The notes: generated by a model from the sequence alone, not told the origin. A DNA stretch of 64,000 bases from Onthomorpha sp937906975 (GCA_045614605.1 JAZLDH010000009.1:124001-188000); one strand, 5' to 3'. Positions 1 through 8,119 are shown, numbered from the stretch's first letter. Numbers and translations are program-made.

Positions 1-300
1 AATTGGTTTGTCATCAAAAATTTGCAAGAAATCAGCGTGTAACACCTCATCAGTTACAGGGTGATATTGGATTTCTTGTAAAATTGCCATACATTTGTTA
101 CCAGCAATTTCTAATTCAACATAGTTTGTGTCAGGAGTGAACAACAATGGTTTAAATGCCATTTGAGGAACAGTAAAACGTATTTGTTCACCTTGTCCAC
201 CATAAACAACACAAGGAACTAAACCTTGTTTACGTAAAGCCTTAGCATCTTTTTTCCCTACGTTCTCTCTTAGAGAACCACTCATAGATACTGTTTTCAT
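1..300 (-). CDS. rplY: 50S ribosomal protein L25 (Ctc family), 3' end cut off by the window
   Basis: The minus strand reads in frame from an ATG at 300 to the window edge (100 codons). The N-terminus MKTVSMSGSLRENVGKKDAK, followed by 'ALRKQGLVPCVVYGG' and 'AILQEIQYHPVTDEVLHADF', matches the L25/Ctc 5S-rRNA-binding domain of the large ribosomal subunit. The C-terminal part lies outside the window, so it is not visible whether it carries the longer TL5-type extension usual in Bacteroidota. It begins 37 bp downstream of the prs stop codon with no promoter of its own visible, so it is probably co-transcribed with prs, an arrangement common in this phylum. Confidence 0.93.
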   Translation of the reverse strand, partial: MKTVSMSGSLRENVGKKDAKALRKQGLVPCVVYGGQGEQIRFTVPQMAFKPLLFTPDTNYVELEIAGNKCMAILQEIQYHPVTDEVLHADFLQIFDDKPI

Positions 301-337
301 TTCTTTTATTTTTTTATTTATTATTAATTATTTGGTG

Positions 338-1324
338 TTAGAATCTTTCTACAACACCTTTTTGTTTAACTGCTATTTCATAAAAATCTGCGATAGACTC
401 ATAATTTTCTACTCTTCTGATTGCCTCAGCAAAGATAGAAGCAGTTGAAAGCACCTTAATCTTATCACTTTGACGTTTCAAAGGAATAGTATCTGTTACT
501 ATCAACTCTGTCATACAAGATTTTTCTATTTTTTCTATTGCATCTCCACTAAGTACAGGGTGAGTAATCATTGCTCTTACGCTTGCTGCACCACATTCGT
601 TTATAAGTTCAGCTGCTTTACATAGAGTATTTCCTGTATCAATTATATCATCTACCAAAATAACGTGTTTACCTTTCACGTCTCCAATCAATTGCATTGT
701 GCCTATTTCATTAGGTTTATTTCTTTGTTTGTAACACATCACAAAACCTGTACCTAATGTTTTTGCATACTGACTTGCGCGTTTTGTTCCTCCAACATCA
801 GGAGAAGCAAACAACAAATCTTCTGTTGCAACATCTTGACCTCTTAAATAAGGAATAAATATTGAAGAAGCCAAAAGGTGATCCACTGGAATATCAAAGA
901 AACCTTGTATTTGATCTGCATGCAAATCTATTGTAATAACTCTATTTACACCTGCTGTTTGCAACAATTCTGCCATAAGTTTTGCTGCAATTGGAACTCT
1001 TGGTTTGTCTTTTCTATCTTGACGAGCAAATCCAAAATACGGAATAACGGCTATTATTCTTTTTGCTGAGGCTCTTTTTGCAGCATCTGCAAGCATCAAC
1101 AATTCCATTATATTATCACAAGGTGCAAAGGTTGATTGTATGATAAACACATCACAACCTCTGATGTTTTGTTCAAAAGAAGGTTGAAATTCTCCGTCTG
1201 CATATTGCAATACTATAGAATTTCCCAATGGTTTTTGATAAACCTCTGATATTTTCTTGGCTAAATAAGCCGTTGCTCTACCTGTAAAAAGAGCAGTTGT
1301 GTCTTTTTGATTATTTTCTGACAT
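338..1324 (-). CDS. prs: Ribose-phosphate pyrophosphokinase
   Basis: Makes PRPP from ribose 5-phosphate and ATP for nucleotide, His, Trp and NAD synthesis in the cytoplasm. The 328-residue product has the class I PRPP synthetase features in order: the catalytic flexible loop FARQDRKDKPR (about 99-109), the DLHADQIQGFF segment (133-143), and the PRPP-binding loop VDDIIDTGNT (about 224-233). Length is normal for the family. The start ATG follows a -7 box (TAACTTTG, minus strand, 1366-1373) by about 40 nt, which supports the start. rplY follows 37 bp downstream. PRPP also feeds nadC and the purine pathway (purM) encoded further along the window. Confidence 0.97.
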   Translation of the reverse strand: MSENNQKDTTALFTGRATAYLAKKISEVYQKPLGNSIVLQYADGEFQPSFEQNIRGCDVFIIQSTFAPCDNIMELLMLADAAKRASAKRIIAVIPYFGFARQDRKDKPRVPIAAKLMAELLQTAGVNRVITIDLHADQIQGFFDIPVDHLLASSIFIPYLRGQDVATEDLLFASPDVGGTKRASQYAKTLGTGFVMCYKQRNKPNEIGTMQLIGDVKGKHVILVDDIIDTGNTLCKAAELINECGAASVRAMITHPVLSGDAIEKIEKSCMTELIVTDTIPLKRQSDKIKVLSTASIFAEAIRRVENYESIADFYEIAVKQKGVVERF

Positions 1325-1365
1325 GACGTTTTATTTATCTAAATGCAAATCAAATTTTGAGTGTG

Positions 1366-1373
1366 CAAAGTTA
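1366..1373 (-). promoter_or_regulatory. -7 element of the prs promoter
   Basis: Minus-strand TAACTTTG fits the Bacteroidetes -7 consensus TAnnTTTG and lies about 40 nt before the prs start. No clear -33 TTTG is seen at the expected spacing. Confidence 0.55.
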
Positions 1374-1411
1374 CACAGATTTTCTTAAACTTAAAAAAAA
1401 ATCGTAAAATA

Positions 1412-1442
1412 TTTGTCGTTTTCAAAAAAAGTAGTACTTTTG
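1412..1442 (+). promoter_or_regulatory. Promoter of the tRNA-Leu gene
   Basis: TTTG at 1412-1415 and TACTTTTG at 1435-1442 are separated by 19 bp, matching the Bacteroidetes TTTG-N19-21-TAnnTTTG promoter. The mature tRNA begins 23 nt after the -7 box. Confidence 0.8.
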
Positions 1443-1464
1443 CAACCGCAAATGAGTCGCAAAC

Positions 1465-1548
1465 GCATCTGTGGCGGAACTGGTAGACGCGCTAGACTCA
1501 AAATCTAGTGGGGTAACACTCGTGCCGGTTCGATTCCGGCCAGATGTA
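1465..1548 (+). tRNA. tRNA-Leu (anticodon CAA)
   Basis: An 84-nt class II tRNA can be folded by eye. The acceptor stem GCATCTG pairs with CAGATGT (one G-U at the end). The D-arm contains TGGTAGACGC. The anticodon stem CTAGA/TCTAG encloses the loop CTCAAAA with anticodon CAA, which reads UUG. A variable arm TGGGGTAACACTCG follows, then a T-arm with GGTTCGATTCC. The discriminator is A and no 3' CCA is encoded. A promoter lies upstream and a hairpin with a T-run downstream, so it is probably a single-gene transcript. Confidence 0.96.
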
Positions 1549-1556
1549 CTAAAAAA

Positions 1557-1591
1557 GGGAAAAGTTTTTTCAAAGACTTTTCCTTTTTTTT
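1557..1591 (+). terminator. Rho-independent terminator after tRNA-Leu
   Basis: The arms GGAAAAG (1558-1564) and CTTTTCC (1577-1583) form a hairpin followed by a run of T from 1584. It lies 10 nt past the tRNA and overlaps the first anchor of the 21-bp phased element. Confidence 0.8.
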
Positions 1592-1638
1592 CTTTGCTTT
1601 AGAAAAATATTTCAAAGAAAAAATTTACTAAAGCAAAG
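1571..1638. repeat. 21-bp phased CWWWG element, copy A
   Basis: CAAAG at 1571, CTTTG at 1592, CAAAG at 1613 and CAAAG at 1634 sit exactly 21 bp apart, with almost only A and T between them. The middle CTTTG/CAAAG pair could also form a hairpin with a 16-nt loop. The element lies between the convergent tRNA-Leu and HhH/beta-barrel genes. The same layout recurs at six other places in the window. Confidence 0.75.
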
Positions 1639-1645
1639 AGAAATT

Positions 1646-3628
1646 TTAAGGTAGTTTTACGTGAAATTGAAAGCCTACTTCTTGCTTGTGAGAATGTGGA
1701 ATTAAATCGTTTCCAGAGGAGATTTCCTCTTTTTCGCTATAAAGAGTAAGGGCATATCTTAAAGAAAAATCAATCTTCTTTGTTAAGTTAATCTTGGAAT
1801 ATAAATACATTCTATGCCCTTTGTCGTAAAGCGAAACAACAGAATAGTTTAGTGGTAAATTATATTCATAAACCGAAAAAGAATTATCATAGTTTTTTGT
1901 ATCAAAATAAGCGTATCGCAAATTGAATTGCAAAGGCAGTTTAGTTGATTTATAAATTCCCTCTGCAAGCAAGTAATATCCGTTTTCTTTATTTGATTCA
2001 AAGTTGTGAGTATGAGAATATCCCATACGAGAATAAAAAGAAAAACTTGGAGTTAATTGGGTTTGTAAATAAAATTGAAGTTGTTGTAAGATATTGTAAT
2101 GCAATATTGTTTCATTTTCCAAATCTACATCTTCTTGCCTATTGTTGAACTTATAAGTTAGGCGTAGATGTGTTTTATCGCTTGGATTGTAATTGACCTC
2201 TCCTCTGATTTTCATTCCCATTGCACCTTCTTGACTTATGTATGTTTGAAATGGGAAACGGAAAAAGTCAGTTGCTATGTAATAGTTTAGTTTTGGAGTT
2301 ACTCTATGCGAAAAATTTATGTTAAAGCCTTGTTCGTTAGCCACTCTTGATTGAACGCCTATGCTATTTGCATAAAAATTTTGATAATCTTTTTCATAAT
2401 TTCTTAGCGAAAAGGAAAGTAGTGTTTTATATGCAAGATTGAATTGTAAGCCACAAAGAAAGGCTTTTGCTTTGTTTTGACTCATTGAGGCTTCTGTGAA
2501 AAGTCTTAGGCGTTTGTAAAGATATGAGGCATTTGCTGAAAGAATAGAGTTTTGTATGCCTGAGAAATAATATTGTTGATATTGAGAAGAGTTGTGTTTT
2601 ATTGAGTCTCTATAATCGTAATAAAGAAAGGTTGTTCCTAATTGCAGGCCTTTATATTCGTAATTAAGGTGTGAGCCAAACATTCTTGCAAGATTGGAAT
2701 CTTTTTTTGTGATTTCAGACTCTGTTCTATGCAATCCTGTTGTGAGAATACTACCCGAATAGTCTATTTTATCAATACTTCCAAATAAGAAAAGGTCTGT
2801 ATTTCCTATTTTTAGGTTTGTGGCTATTCCTCTGTTATATCCGTATTCTGTGCTTGAACGATGTGGCTTTATTCCAAAGTTTCTGTTCTTTAATATTGCA
2901 TCATTGTTTAGGTAGGAAAGGGAAAATCCTTGTCCTATTGCTAATCCTTCTCCAAAGTTAAGACGATAATCCCCTATTGTAAGTTGTTGCACAATTCCTA
3001 CATTGCGTAGGGTTAATTGAGTGGAGTAATAATCTATCAAAAAGGGTTCTCCCGCATCTTTGTCTGCAACAAAGGAAAATTCTAAACGGTCAAAATATGT
3101 AAAATTATATCTTAATTGTGAGGAAAACGGCATTCCTTGATAGCCTTTGTTGTCTTCTCTTAAATATCCTTTGGATTTTTCTAATACTTGTTTGTATTGT
3201 GTGCGGATTTCGTATCTTCCTTTTGTAAAAACGGAGTCTAATCGTAGTGAGGGTTGATACCTCATCGGTTTTACACAGACAAAGGGTAGGATTTCTTCTA
3301 TTAGCTGTGGTGTAAAGCCGTTAATGACCGATAATTCGTGAATACTTTTTAATTCTCCCGTTTCGGAGATATAGTGTTTTAAAGAAAAGATTTGAAAATC
3401 GTCTAATCCTAAAAGTTGTAATTCGCTTTGTGTTGCGTTGTTTAGGTTTAGAGGTGAGGTTTTTAATGAATAGAGAAATTCTATCAATTCTTCCTTTGCC
3501 TCTGAGCTTATTTCAATGTCTTCTATCTGTTTTATTCTTCTTTGTAGTAAGTCATCTATTGTTTGAGAGCGCAAAGGCAATAAAAAAAGCGTAAGACAAA
3601 ATAATAAAATCAATGTTTTACATTTCAT
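1646..3628 (-). CDS. Secreted helix-hairpin-helix protein with a predicted outer-membrane beta-barrel
   Basis: The 660-residue product starts with a signal peptide (MKCKTLILLFCLTLFLLPLRSQ). A ComEA-like helix-hairpin-helix stretch follows (about 25-120; 'LNLNNATQSELQLLGLDDFQ', then 'IHELSVINGFTPQLIEEILP'). The remaining 500 or so residues are rich in alternating aromatic and polar strands typical of a beta-barrel (for example 'LRYNFTYFDRLEFSFVAD', 'GYYLLAEGIYKSTKLPLQFN'), ending in 'GFQFHVKLP'. HhH motifs usually bind DNA, and finding them on an exported barrel is characteristic of a poorly studied Bacteroidota family; a DNA uptake or envelope role is only inference. It lies 29 bp downstream of nrdJ, so it may be co-transcribed with it. 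The sequence after its stop is the phased repeat, copy A. Confidence 0.75.
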   Translation of the reverse strand: MKCKTLILLFCLTLFLLPLRSQTIDDLLQRRIKQIEDIEISSEAKEELIEFLYSLKTSPLNLNNATQSELQLLGLDDFQIFSLKHYISETGELKSIHELSVINGFTPQLIEEILPFVCVKPMRYQPSLRLDSVFTKGRYEIRTQYKQVLEKSKGYLREDNKGYQGMPFSSQLRYNFTYFDRLEFSFVADKDAGEPFLIDYYSTQLTLRNVGIVQQLTIGDYRLNFGEGLAIGQGFSLSYLNNDAILKNRNFGIKPHRSSTEYGYNRGIATNLKIGNTDLFLFGSIDKIDYSGSILTTGLHRTESEITKKDSNLARMFGSHLNYEYKGLQLGTTFLYYDYRDSIKHNSSQYQQYYFSGIQNSILSANASYLYKRLRLFTEASMSQNKAKAFLCGLQFNLAYKTLLSFSLRNYEKDYQNFYANSIGVQSRVANEQGFNINFSHRVTPKLNYYIATDFFRFPFQTYISQEGAMGMKIRGEVNYNPSDKTHLRLTYKFNNRQEDVDLENETILHYNILQQLQFYLQTQLTPSFSFYSRMGYSHTHNFESNKENGYYLLAEGIYKSTKLPLQFNLRYAYFDTKNYDNSFSVYEYNLPLNYSVVSLYDKGHRMYLYSKINLTKKIDFSLRYALTLYSEKEEISSGNDLIPHSHKQEVGFQFHVKLP

Positions 3629-3657
3629 CTTACGCCTTTTTTGATGATATTTATTGT

Positions 3658-6306
3658 TTAACTACATTTGCTCCAACCGCATGATGCACATTGTTTACAG
3701 CCTCCTGTGTAGATTACGGCGTCTCCACATTGTGGGCACTTTTCTCCTTCTACTACTGTGCCGTCTTTTACATAGCGTTTCAATGCACGAGCGATACCAT
3801 TCTTCCAAGTGTTGATTGTATCTGTGTCAAGAGTTAATTTAGACACCAATTCTATTACGTTTTGTATTGGCATTCCGTGGCGAAGTATGCCCGAAATCAA
3901 TTTAGCGTAGTTCCAATATTCTTTTTTAAACATTCGCGACAATCCTTCTATTGTAACCTTGTAACCATCTTGGTCAAGGAATTGGAAATCGTAACGAGCT
4001 GGCATACTACCTTCTTTAACTCTTATCACCCAACCTTTATCTATTGTTGAAGGTAAAGCAAAGTTTTCTGCCTTTCCTGAGAATATTTCGTAAGGTCTTC
4101 CTTCAAATAAACCAACTACTGCAATCCATTTTTCTTTGTCGTTTTGGAAACGAATAATCTCTGCATCTAATTTCTTAGGTCTTTTTGGTGCTTTTGTTTC
4201 TGTGAAAGATGTTGTGTCTTTTGTTGAGTGTGAAACTAAAACTCCGTCTCTTGAACCATCTCTGTAAATAGTCATTCCTTTACAACCCGATTCCCATGCA
4301 GTTTGATAAATTTGTGCTACAATTTCTTCGGTGGTTTCTCTTGGAATATTAACGGTTACAGAAATAGAGTGGTCAACCCATTTTTGTATTGCTCCTTGCA
4401 TTTTTACTTTGTTCACCCAATTGATGTTGTTTGCAGTAGCATTGTTGTATGGAGACTTAGAAATAATTTCTTGAAGCTCTGACTCAGGTAATTTTTCCAA
4501 AGACTTAACATCATATCCGTTGATTTCTGCCCACAAAGCAAACTTATGGTGTAACACATTGTATTCTTCCCATGCTTGTCCTTCCTTATCATAGAAAGAA
4601 ATTGTTGCACTGCTATCGTTTGGATTTACTTTTCTTCTACGTTTGTAAGAAACTAAGAATGCAGGCTCTATTCCAGAAGAGGTTTGAGTACAAATACTAA
4701 CACTACCTGTTGGTGCTATTGTCAAAAGAGCTATATTTCTTCTACCATAGTCCAACATCATTTTGTATAATTCTGAATCTGCTTCTCTAAGACGTTGTAT
4801 GAATGGATTCTTTTCTTCTAATTTTGAATCATAGATAGGGAATGAACCTCTATCTCTTGCCATTAAAGCAGAAGAACGATAAGCCGAGCAAGCTAATGCT
4901 TTGTGAACTTGAACAGAAAAGTCAATTGCCTCATCACTTCCGTATGTTAAGCCCATTGCAGCTAACATATCTCCTTCGGCTGTTATACCAAATCCTGTTC
5001 TTCTTCCTTCTAAACATTTCAATTTAATGTTTAACCAAAGGTTTTTCTCAACTCTCTTGATTTCATCGTCCTCAGGATCTGATTCTATCTTAGCTAAGAT
5101 TTTTTCTATCTTTTCTATTTCCAAATCAATAAGGTCGTCCATAAGTTTTTGTCCCTTTTGAACGTGTTGAGCAAAGAGTTCAAAATCAAATTCTGCCTTA
5201 TCGGTAAATGGATTCTTAACGTATGAATATAGATTGATTGCTAATAAACGACAACTATCGTATGCACACAAAGGAATTTCACCACATGGGTTTGTAGAAA
5301 TAGTTTTAAATCCAAAAGAAGCATAAGAATCTGCTACTGATTCTCTAATTATTGTATCCCAAAACAAGACTCCTGGCTCTGCACTTTGCCATGCGTTTTT
5401 GATAATCTTTTTCCAAAGAGCTCTTGCATCTATTTCTTTTACAACAGAAGGGTTTTTAGAATCTATTGGATATTGTTGTTTGTATGGTTTACCACTTACA
5501 ACACAACGCATAAATTCATCGTCAATTCTAACAGAAACATTTGCTCCTGTTATCTTGCCTTGCTCCATCTTTGCATCAATGAAATCTTCTGCATCAGGGT
5601 GTTTAATAGAAATAGAAAGCATCAATGCTCCTCTTCTTCCTCCTTGTGCTACCTCTTTAGTAGTATTGGAATATCTTTCCATGAAAGGAACTATACCTGT
5701 AGAGGTAAGAGCTGAGTTTTTAACAGGAGAGAATTTTGGTCTAATGTGAGAAAGGTCATGTCCTACACCTCCTCTTCTTTTCATAAGTTGCACTTGCTCT
5801 TCGTCTATCTTCAAGATTCCTCCATACGAGTCAGAATTTGCAGAATTTCCTATTACGAAACAATTTGATAAAGAAACAACTTGAAAATCATTTCCTATGC
5901 CCGACATAGGACTACCTTGAGGAATGATATATTTAAAGTCTTTTAATAATTCATAGATTTCTTCCTCGCTTAGTGGATTTGTATATTTGTTTTCAATACG
6001 TGCAAATTCTTTTGCTAAACGTCTGTGCATTTGATCTGGATTTAACTCATAAATGTTGTCTCCATCTCTCAAAGCATATTTGTTTATCCACACATCTGCC
6101 GCTAATGCGTCTTCTTTAAAGTACTCTACAGATGACTTTACGATTGCTTCTCTTTCTAAAACCTCTTTGGACATATCTGTTTTATTATCAAATTGTTGTT
6201 TATCTTTTTCTTTAGGCCTTTGTTCCATAATCACTTCACTCAAAAGCACTTCTGCATTGAGAGTTTTTTCATTTTCTTCTTCTTTTTGAAACAAAAGCCA
6301 TTCCAT
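3658..6306 (-). CDS. nrdJ: Adenosylcobalamin-dependent (class II) ribonucleoside-diphosphate reductase
   Basis: Reduces ribonucleotides to deoxyribonucleotides using coenzyme B12, independently of oxygen. The 882-residue protein shows the class II signature: the redox Cys in 'SLSNCFVIGNSANSDSYGG' (about 146-163), 'MKRRGGVGHDLSHIRP', the active-site segment 'NPCGEIPLCAYDSCRL' and 'IAPTGSVSICTQTSSGIEP'. Before the end lies a TSCPD-type region, and the C-terminus is a Cys cluster (CPQCGDAV, then CKQCASCGWSKCS) that would re-reduce the active site. The start at 6306 follows a -7 box by about 20 nt, which favours it over the internal Met at residue 27. No cobalamin riboswitch core was found upstream, although the enzyme needs B12. 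Confidence 0.95.
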   Translation of the reverse strand: MEWLLFQKEEENEKTLNAEVLLSEVIMEQRPKEKDKQQFDNKTDMSKEVLEREAIVKSSVEYFKEDALAADVWINKYALRDGDNIYELNPDQMHRRLAKEFARIENKYTNPLSEEEIYELLKDFKYIIPQGSPMSGIGNDFQVVSLSNCFVIGNSANSDSYGGILKIDEEQVQLMKRRGGVGHDLSHIRPKFSPVKNSALTSTGIVPFMERYSNTTKEVAQGGRRGALMLSISIKHPDAEDFIDAKMEQGKITGANVSVRIDDEFMRCVVSGKPYKQQYPIDSKNPSVVKEIDARALWKKIIKNAWQSAEPGVLFWDTIIRESVADSYASFGFKTISTNPCGEIPLCAYDSCRLLAINLYSYVKNPFTDKAEFDFELFAQHVQKGQKLMDDLIDLEIEKIEKILAKIESDPEDDEIKRVEKNLWLNIKLKCLEGRRTGFGITAEGDMLAAMGLTYGSDEAIDFSVQVHKALACSAYRSSALMARDRGSFPIYDSKLEEKNPFIQRLREADSELYKMMLDYGRRNIALLTIAPTGSVSICTQTSSGIEPAFLVSYKRRRKVNPNDSSATISFYDKEGQAWEEYNVLHHKFALWAEINGYDVKSLEKLPESELQEIISKSPYNNATANNINWVNKVKMQGAIQKWVDHSISVTVNIPRETTEEIVAQIYQTAWESGCKGMTIYRDGSRDGVLVSHSTKDTTSFTETKAPKRPKKLDAEIIRFQNDKEKWIAVVGLFEGRPYEIFSGKAENFALPSTIDKGWVIRVKEGSMPARYDFQFLDQDGYKVTIEGLSRMFKKEYWNYAKLISGILRHGMPIQNVIELVSKLTLDTDTINTWKNGIARALKRYVKDGTVVEGEKCPQCGDAVIYTGGCKQCASCGWSKCS

Positions 6307-6325
6307 AATTACATGTTTTGGAAAG

Positions 6326-6333
6326 CAAATTTA
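6326..6333 (-). promoter_or_regulatory. -7 element of the nrdJ promoter
   Basis: Minus-strand TAAATTTG fits TAnnTTTG and lies 20 nt before the nrdJ ATG. A CAAA (minus TTTG) at 6357-6360 is a possible -33 element but sits 23 bp away, slightly too far. Confidence 0.5.
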
Positions 6334-6526
6334 CAAATAAGATTTATAGTAAAAAACAAAACTTTTTTTTAAATTATTAACAATGATTTTTCTTTTTTTC
6401 ACAAGTCCTTATTTTAAGAGGTTTCTATGAGTTTTTTATTGTTAATAAGTATTTTTTTTAACAAGATTTGTTGTTTAAAAAGATTATTTTTCTTACCCAA
6501 AAACAACAAGGTGATTTTTCTTTGTT

Positions 6527-6592
6527 TTCTATTATTACCTTCAAGAGGTAGAAGCATTACTTTAAAGAAGTAGAACTATTACCTTAAAAAAG
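6527..6592 (+). repeat. Three imperfect 22-bp tandem repeats
   Basis: Units at 6527-6548, 6549-6570 and 6571-6592 share the core ATTACYTT flanked by TAGAA and AAG/GG-type ends, for example 'TAGAAGCATTACTTTAAAG' against 'TAGAACTATTACCTTAAAA'. They lie in the non-coding stretch between nrdJ and the putAbiC gene. No function is evident. Confidence 0.5.
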
Positions 6593-6678
6593 ACCAAGAG
6601 TTTATTTCTAACCTTTTCAATAGTTATGGTTACGAAATAAAGTTTGATGAAATCAGAGAAGAGATTTTGTGGAAATAA
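6574..6678 (+). pseudogene. Possible 3' remnant of a lost plus-strand gene
   Basis: After an in-frame TAG, 34 protein-like codons follow up to a TAA at 6676. The predicted peptide contains 'DQEFISNLFNSYGYEIKFDE', then 'IREEILWK'. It has no start codon or promoter and opens inside a 22-bp tandem repeat. The amino acid mix looks like a real protein tail and unlike random AT-rich translation. It is next to the duplicated terminator hairpin, so it could be the end of a gene lost when the neighbouring accessory gene arrived. The rest of the 6307-6743 gap holds nothing else I can name. Confidence 0.25.
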
Positions 6679-6710
6679 AATAGGAAAACCCTTTGAGGAT
6701 TTCCCTATTT
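6677..6710. terminator. Terminator hairpin, copy 1 of a 33-bp direct repeat (after the putAbiC gene)
   Basis: Arms AATAGG-AAAACC and GGATTTTCC-like sequences fold into a hairpin with T-rich flanks on both strands. 32 of 33 bases match the copy at 8181-8213. It lies 34 bp past the stop codon of the putAbiC-like gene. Confidence 0.7.
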
Positions 6711-6743
6711 ATTTAATAAAAGAAAGATTGCTTAATCATCTTT

Positions 6744-7982
6744 TTAATTATGATCATACTTTATCCTAAGCGGTTGTTTTTTTGTATTCATTACACCACT
6801 AATTATTGTTACTTTTTCTTGACCATTTTCTTTTTTTGAATAAAATTTTAAATCTACTCCTTTATTAAAGATACCAAAATTAGATTTGATGAAAGTTTCT
6901 TTTATAAAGCAATCAACTAAATTAACTATATCATCTCCTTTTAAATTTGTTGTCTCTAATGATTTTTTGTCTATCGTAATTTCCACTTTAAATTCAATTA
7001 TTCTTTTACAAAATATTCCATAAGTTAATTTTACACTAAATTCAGAATTTTTATAATCTTCACAATCTGATGGAATATATTTTGTCTTATTAAGTTTCTC
7101 TAAAAACAATTTTTTTATTTTATTTAATGGCATATTATATTTATCAAAATCATCTTTTAATGTTTCTCGTAATTTATAGTAGACCTTTTCCCATTGTTTT
7201 CTTTGTGCACAGACAAACACCTTACCTAACTCTCTAAATTCAAGCATTTCAAAAACTGGTAAGTGTTTTAAGATTCGATACTTATTTATTATGTCTTTGA
7301 AGTCTTTACCATATTCTGAATTTGCATTGTATCTAAGGAAAAATAACTCACCTTCTGTTAATTGAGCCCTAATAAATTTTGCATATTCTTTTCTTTGAAA
7401 TTCTTCAATAAGTTCACTTTCATCAATAAGCTTAAAAATTCTAAACAATGTCCTAAAATACGGAGCTAAGCAATTTCTGTTTTGAGAATAAATTTTATCA
7501 TAACTATCATTTATCTTTTGTGTTTTTTCGAATTCTTTCTGCACATCATCCATTTTCTTATCAAAAAAATCCTTTCCACAATATTCTTTCTTATAATTAA
7601 CTTCCTTACACGATTTTACCTGCTCTTGATATACCCTTAATAATTCAAAAAATAAATTATTAAATCTTTGAGATTTTGTTTCTTTTTGTTGTTCTCTAAA
7701 AGTTTTTGCTACATAAAGAACACTTATCAATGTCAAAATAGTTCCTAAAACACCTCCAATGAAATCTCCAAATGTTCCCCAAAAGCTATAGCTATCATTA
7801 TCAGATTTCTTAATAATACCACACAAAGGGTCTATAATATTTTTAAAAAACCAACATTCTTTATTAACATTTTCTAAATCAAAAAACAAAATTATCGCAA
7901 ATATACAACAGATTAACGTCAATACAATTACGAAACCTTTTCTGGTTAGTAAATCAAATATCCAATTCAATATCTTCTTCAT
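6744..7982 (-). CDS. Putative phage abortive infection protein (putAbiC family), membrane-anchored
   Basis: The 412-residue product has two N-terminal membrane helices: 'GFVIVLTLICCIFAIILFF', and one within 'WGTFGDFIGGVLGTILTLIS' running to about 90. A charged cytoplasmic domain follows with the family pattern 'NNLFFELLRVYQEQV', 'YFRTLFRIFKLIDES' and 'YAKFIRAQLTEGELFFLRYN', then 'EYGKDFKDIINKYRILKHLP'. This layout matches the putAbiC family; members are assumed to abort phage infection but the mechanism is unknown. I chose the ATG at 7982 because the longer frame (TTG at 8033) would begin inside the -7 box, and GGGGAAAT precedes the ATG. It is a single-gene unit with its own promoter, a palindrome upstream, and matching terminator repeats on both sides, which suggests acquisition. 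Its Lys/Asn/Phe-rich composition stands out from its neighbours. Confidence 0.75.
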   Translation of the reverse strand: MKKILNWIFDLLTRKGFVIVLTLICCIFAIILFFDLENVNKECWFFKNIIDPLCGIIKKSDNDSYSFWGTFGDFIGGVLGTILTLISVLYVAKTFREQQKETKSQRFNNLFFELLRVYQEQVKSCKEVNYKKEYCGKDFFDKKMDDVQKEFEKTQKINDSYDKIYSQNRNCLAPYFRTLFRIFKLIDESELIEEFQRKEYAKFIRAQLTEGELFFLRYNANSEYGKDFKDIINKYRILKHLPVFEMLEFRELGKVFVCAQRKQWEKVYYKLRETLKDDFDKYNMPLNKIKKLFLEKLNKTKYIPSDCEDYKNSEFSVKLTYGIFCKRIIEFKVEITIDKKSLETTNLKGDDIVNLVDCFIKETFIKSNFGIFNKGVDLKFYSKKENGQEKVTIISGVMNTKKQPLRIKYDHN

Positions 7983-8030
7983 ATAATTTCCCCTTTTAGT
8001 TATAAAATCTTTACATTGTATCTTTGTCTG

Positions 8031-8062
8031 CAAATGTATAGCAAAAACTAAAATTGACCAAA
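8031..8062 (-). promoter_or_regulatory. Promoter of the putAbiC-like gene
   Basis: On the minus strand TTTG (8062-8059) and TACATTTG (8038-8031) are 20 bp apart, an excellent Bacteroidetes promoter. It places the transcript start downstream of the TTG at 8033 and so supports the ATG at 7982. Confidence 0.75.
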
Positions 8063-8093
8063 TTATTTTTGATTCTTCTGTTTATAGTGTTGG

Positions 8094-8119
8094 TAATTAT
8101 AGCGAATTCGCCATAATTA
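8094..8119. promoter_or_regulatory. 26-bp palindrome upstream of the putAbiC-like gene
   Basis: TAATTAT (8094-8100) and ATAATTA (8113-8119) enclose the perfect 10-bp palindrome GCGAATTCGC (8102-8111); only the A/C pair at 8101/8112 is mismatched. There is no T-run, so it is unlike a terminator. It lies about 30 bp upstream of the -33 element and could be an operator or a recombination scar. Confidence 0.45.

Noticed and set aside
5386..5749. Two overlapping plus-strand ORFs of 109 and 116 codons
   Set aside because: Both are antisense shadows of nrdJ, whose conserved protein motifs explain the sequence.
6307..6743. Cobalamin riboswitch before the B12-dependent reductase
   Set aside because: No B12-box-like sequence was found on the minus strand, and the -7 box lies only 20 nt before the start codon, leaving no room for a leader RNA.
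8019..8026. Plus-strand TATCTTTG resembling a -7 box
   Set aside because: No plus-strand gene follows it; the putAbiC gene and nifJ are both on the minus strand. Probably chance in A/T-rich DNA.
7983..8033. Upstream TTG start for the putAbiC gene
   Set aside because: The TTG lies inside the -7 promoter element, so it cannot be in the transcript. The ATG at 7982 has a better leader.
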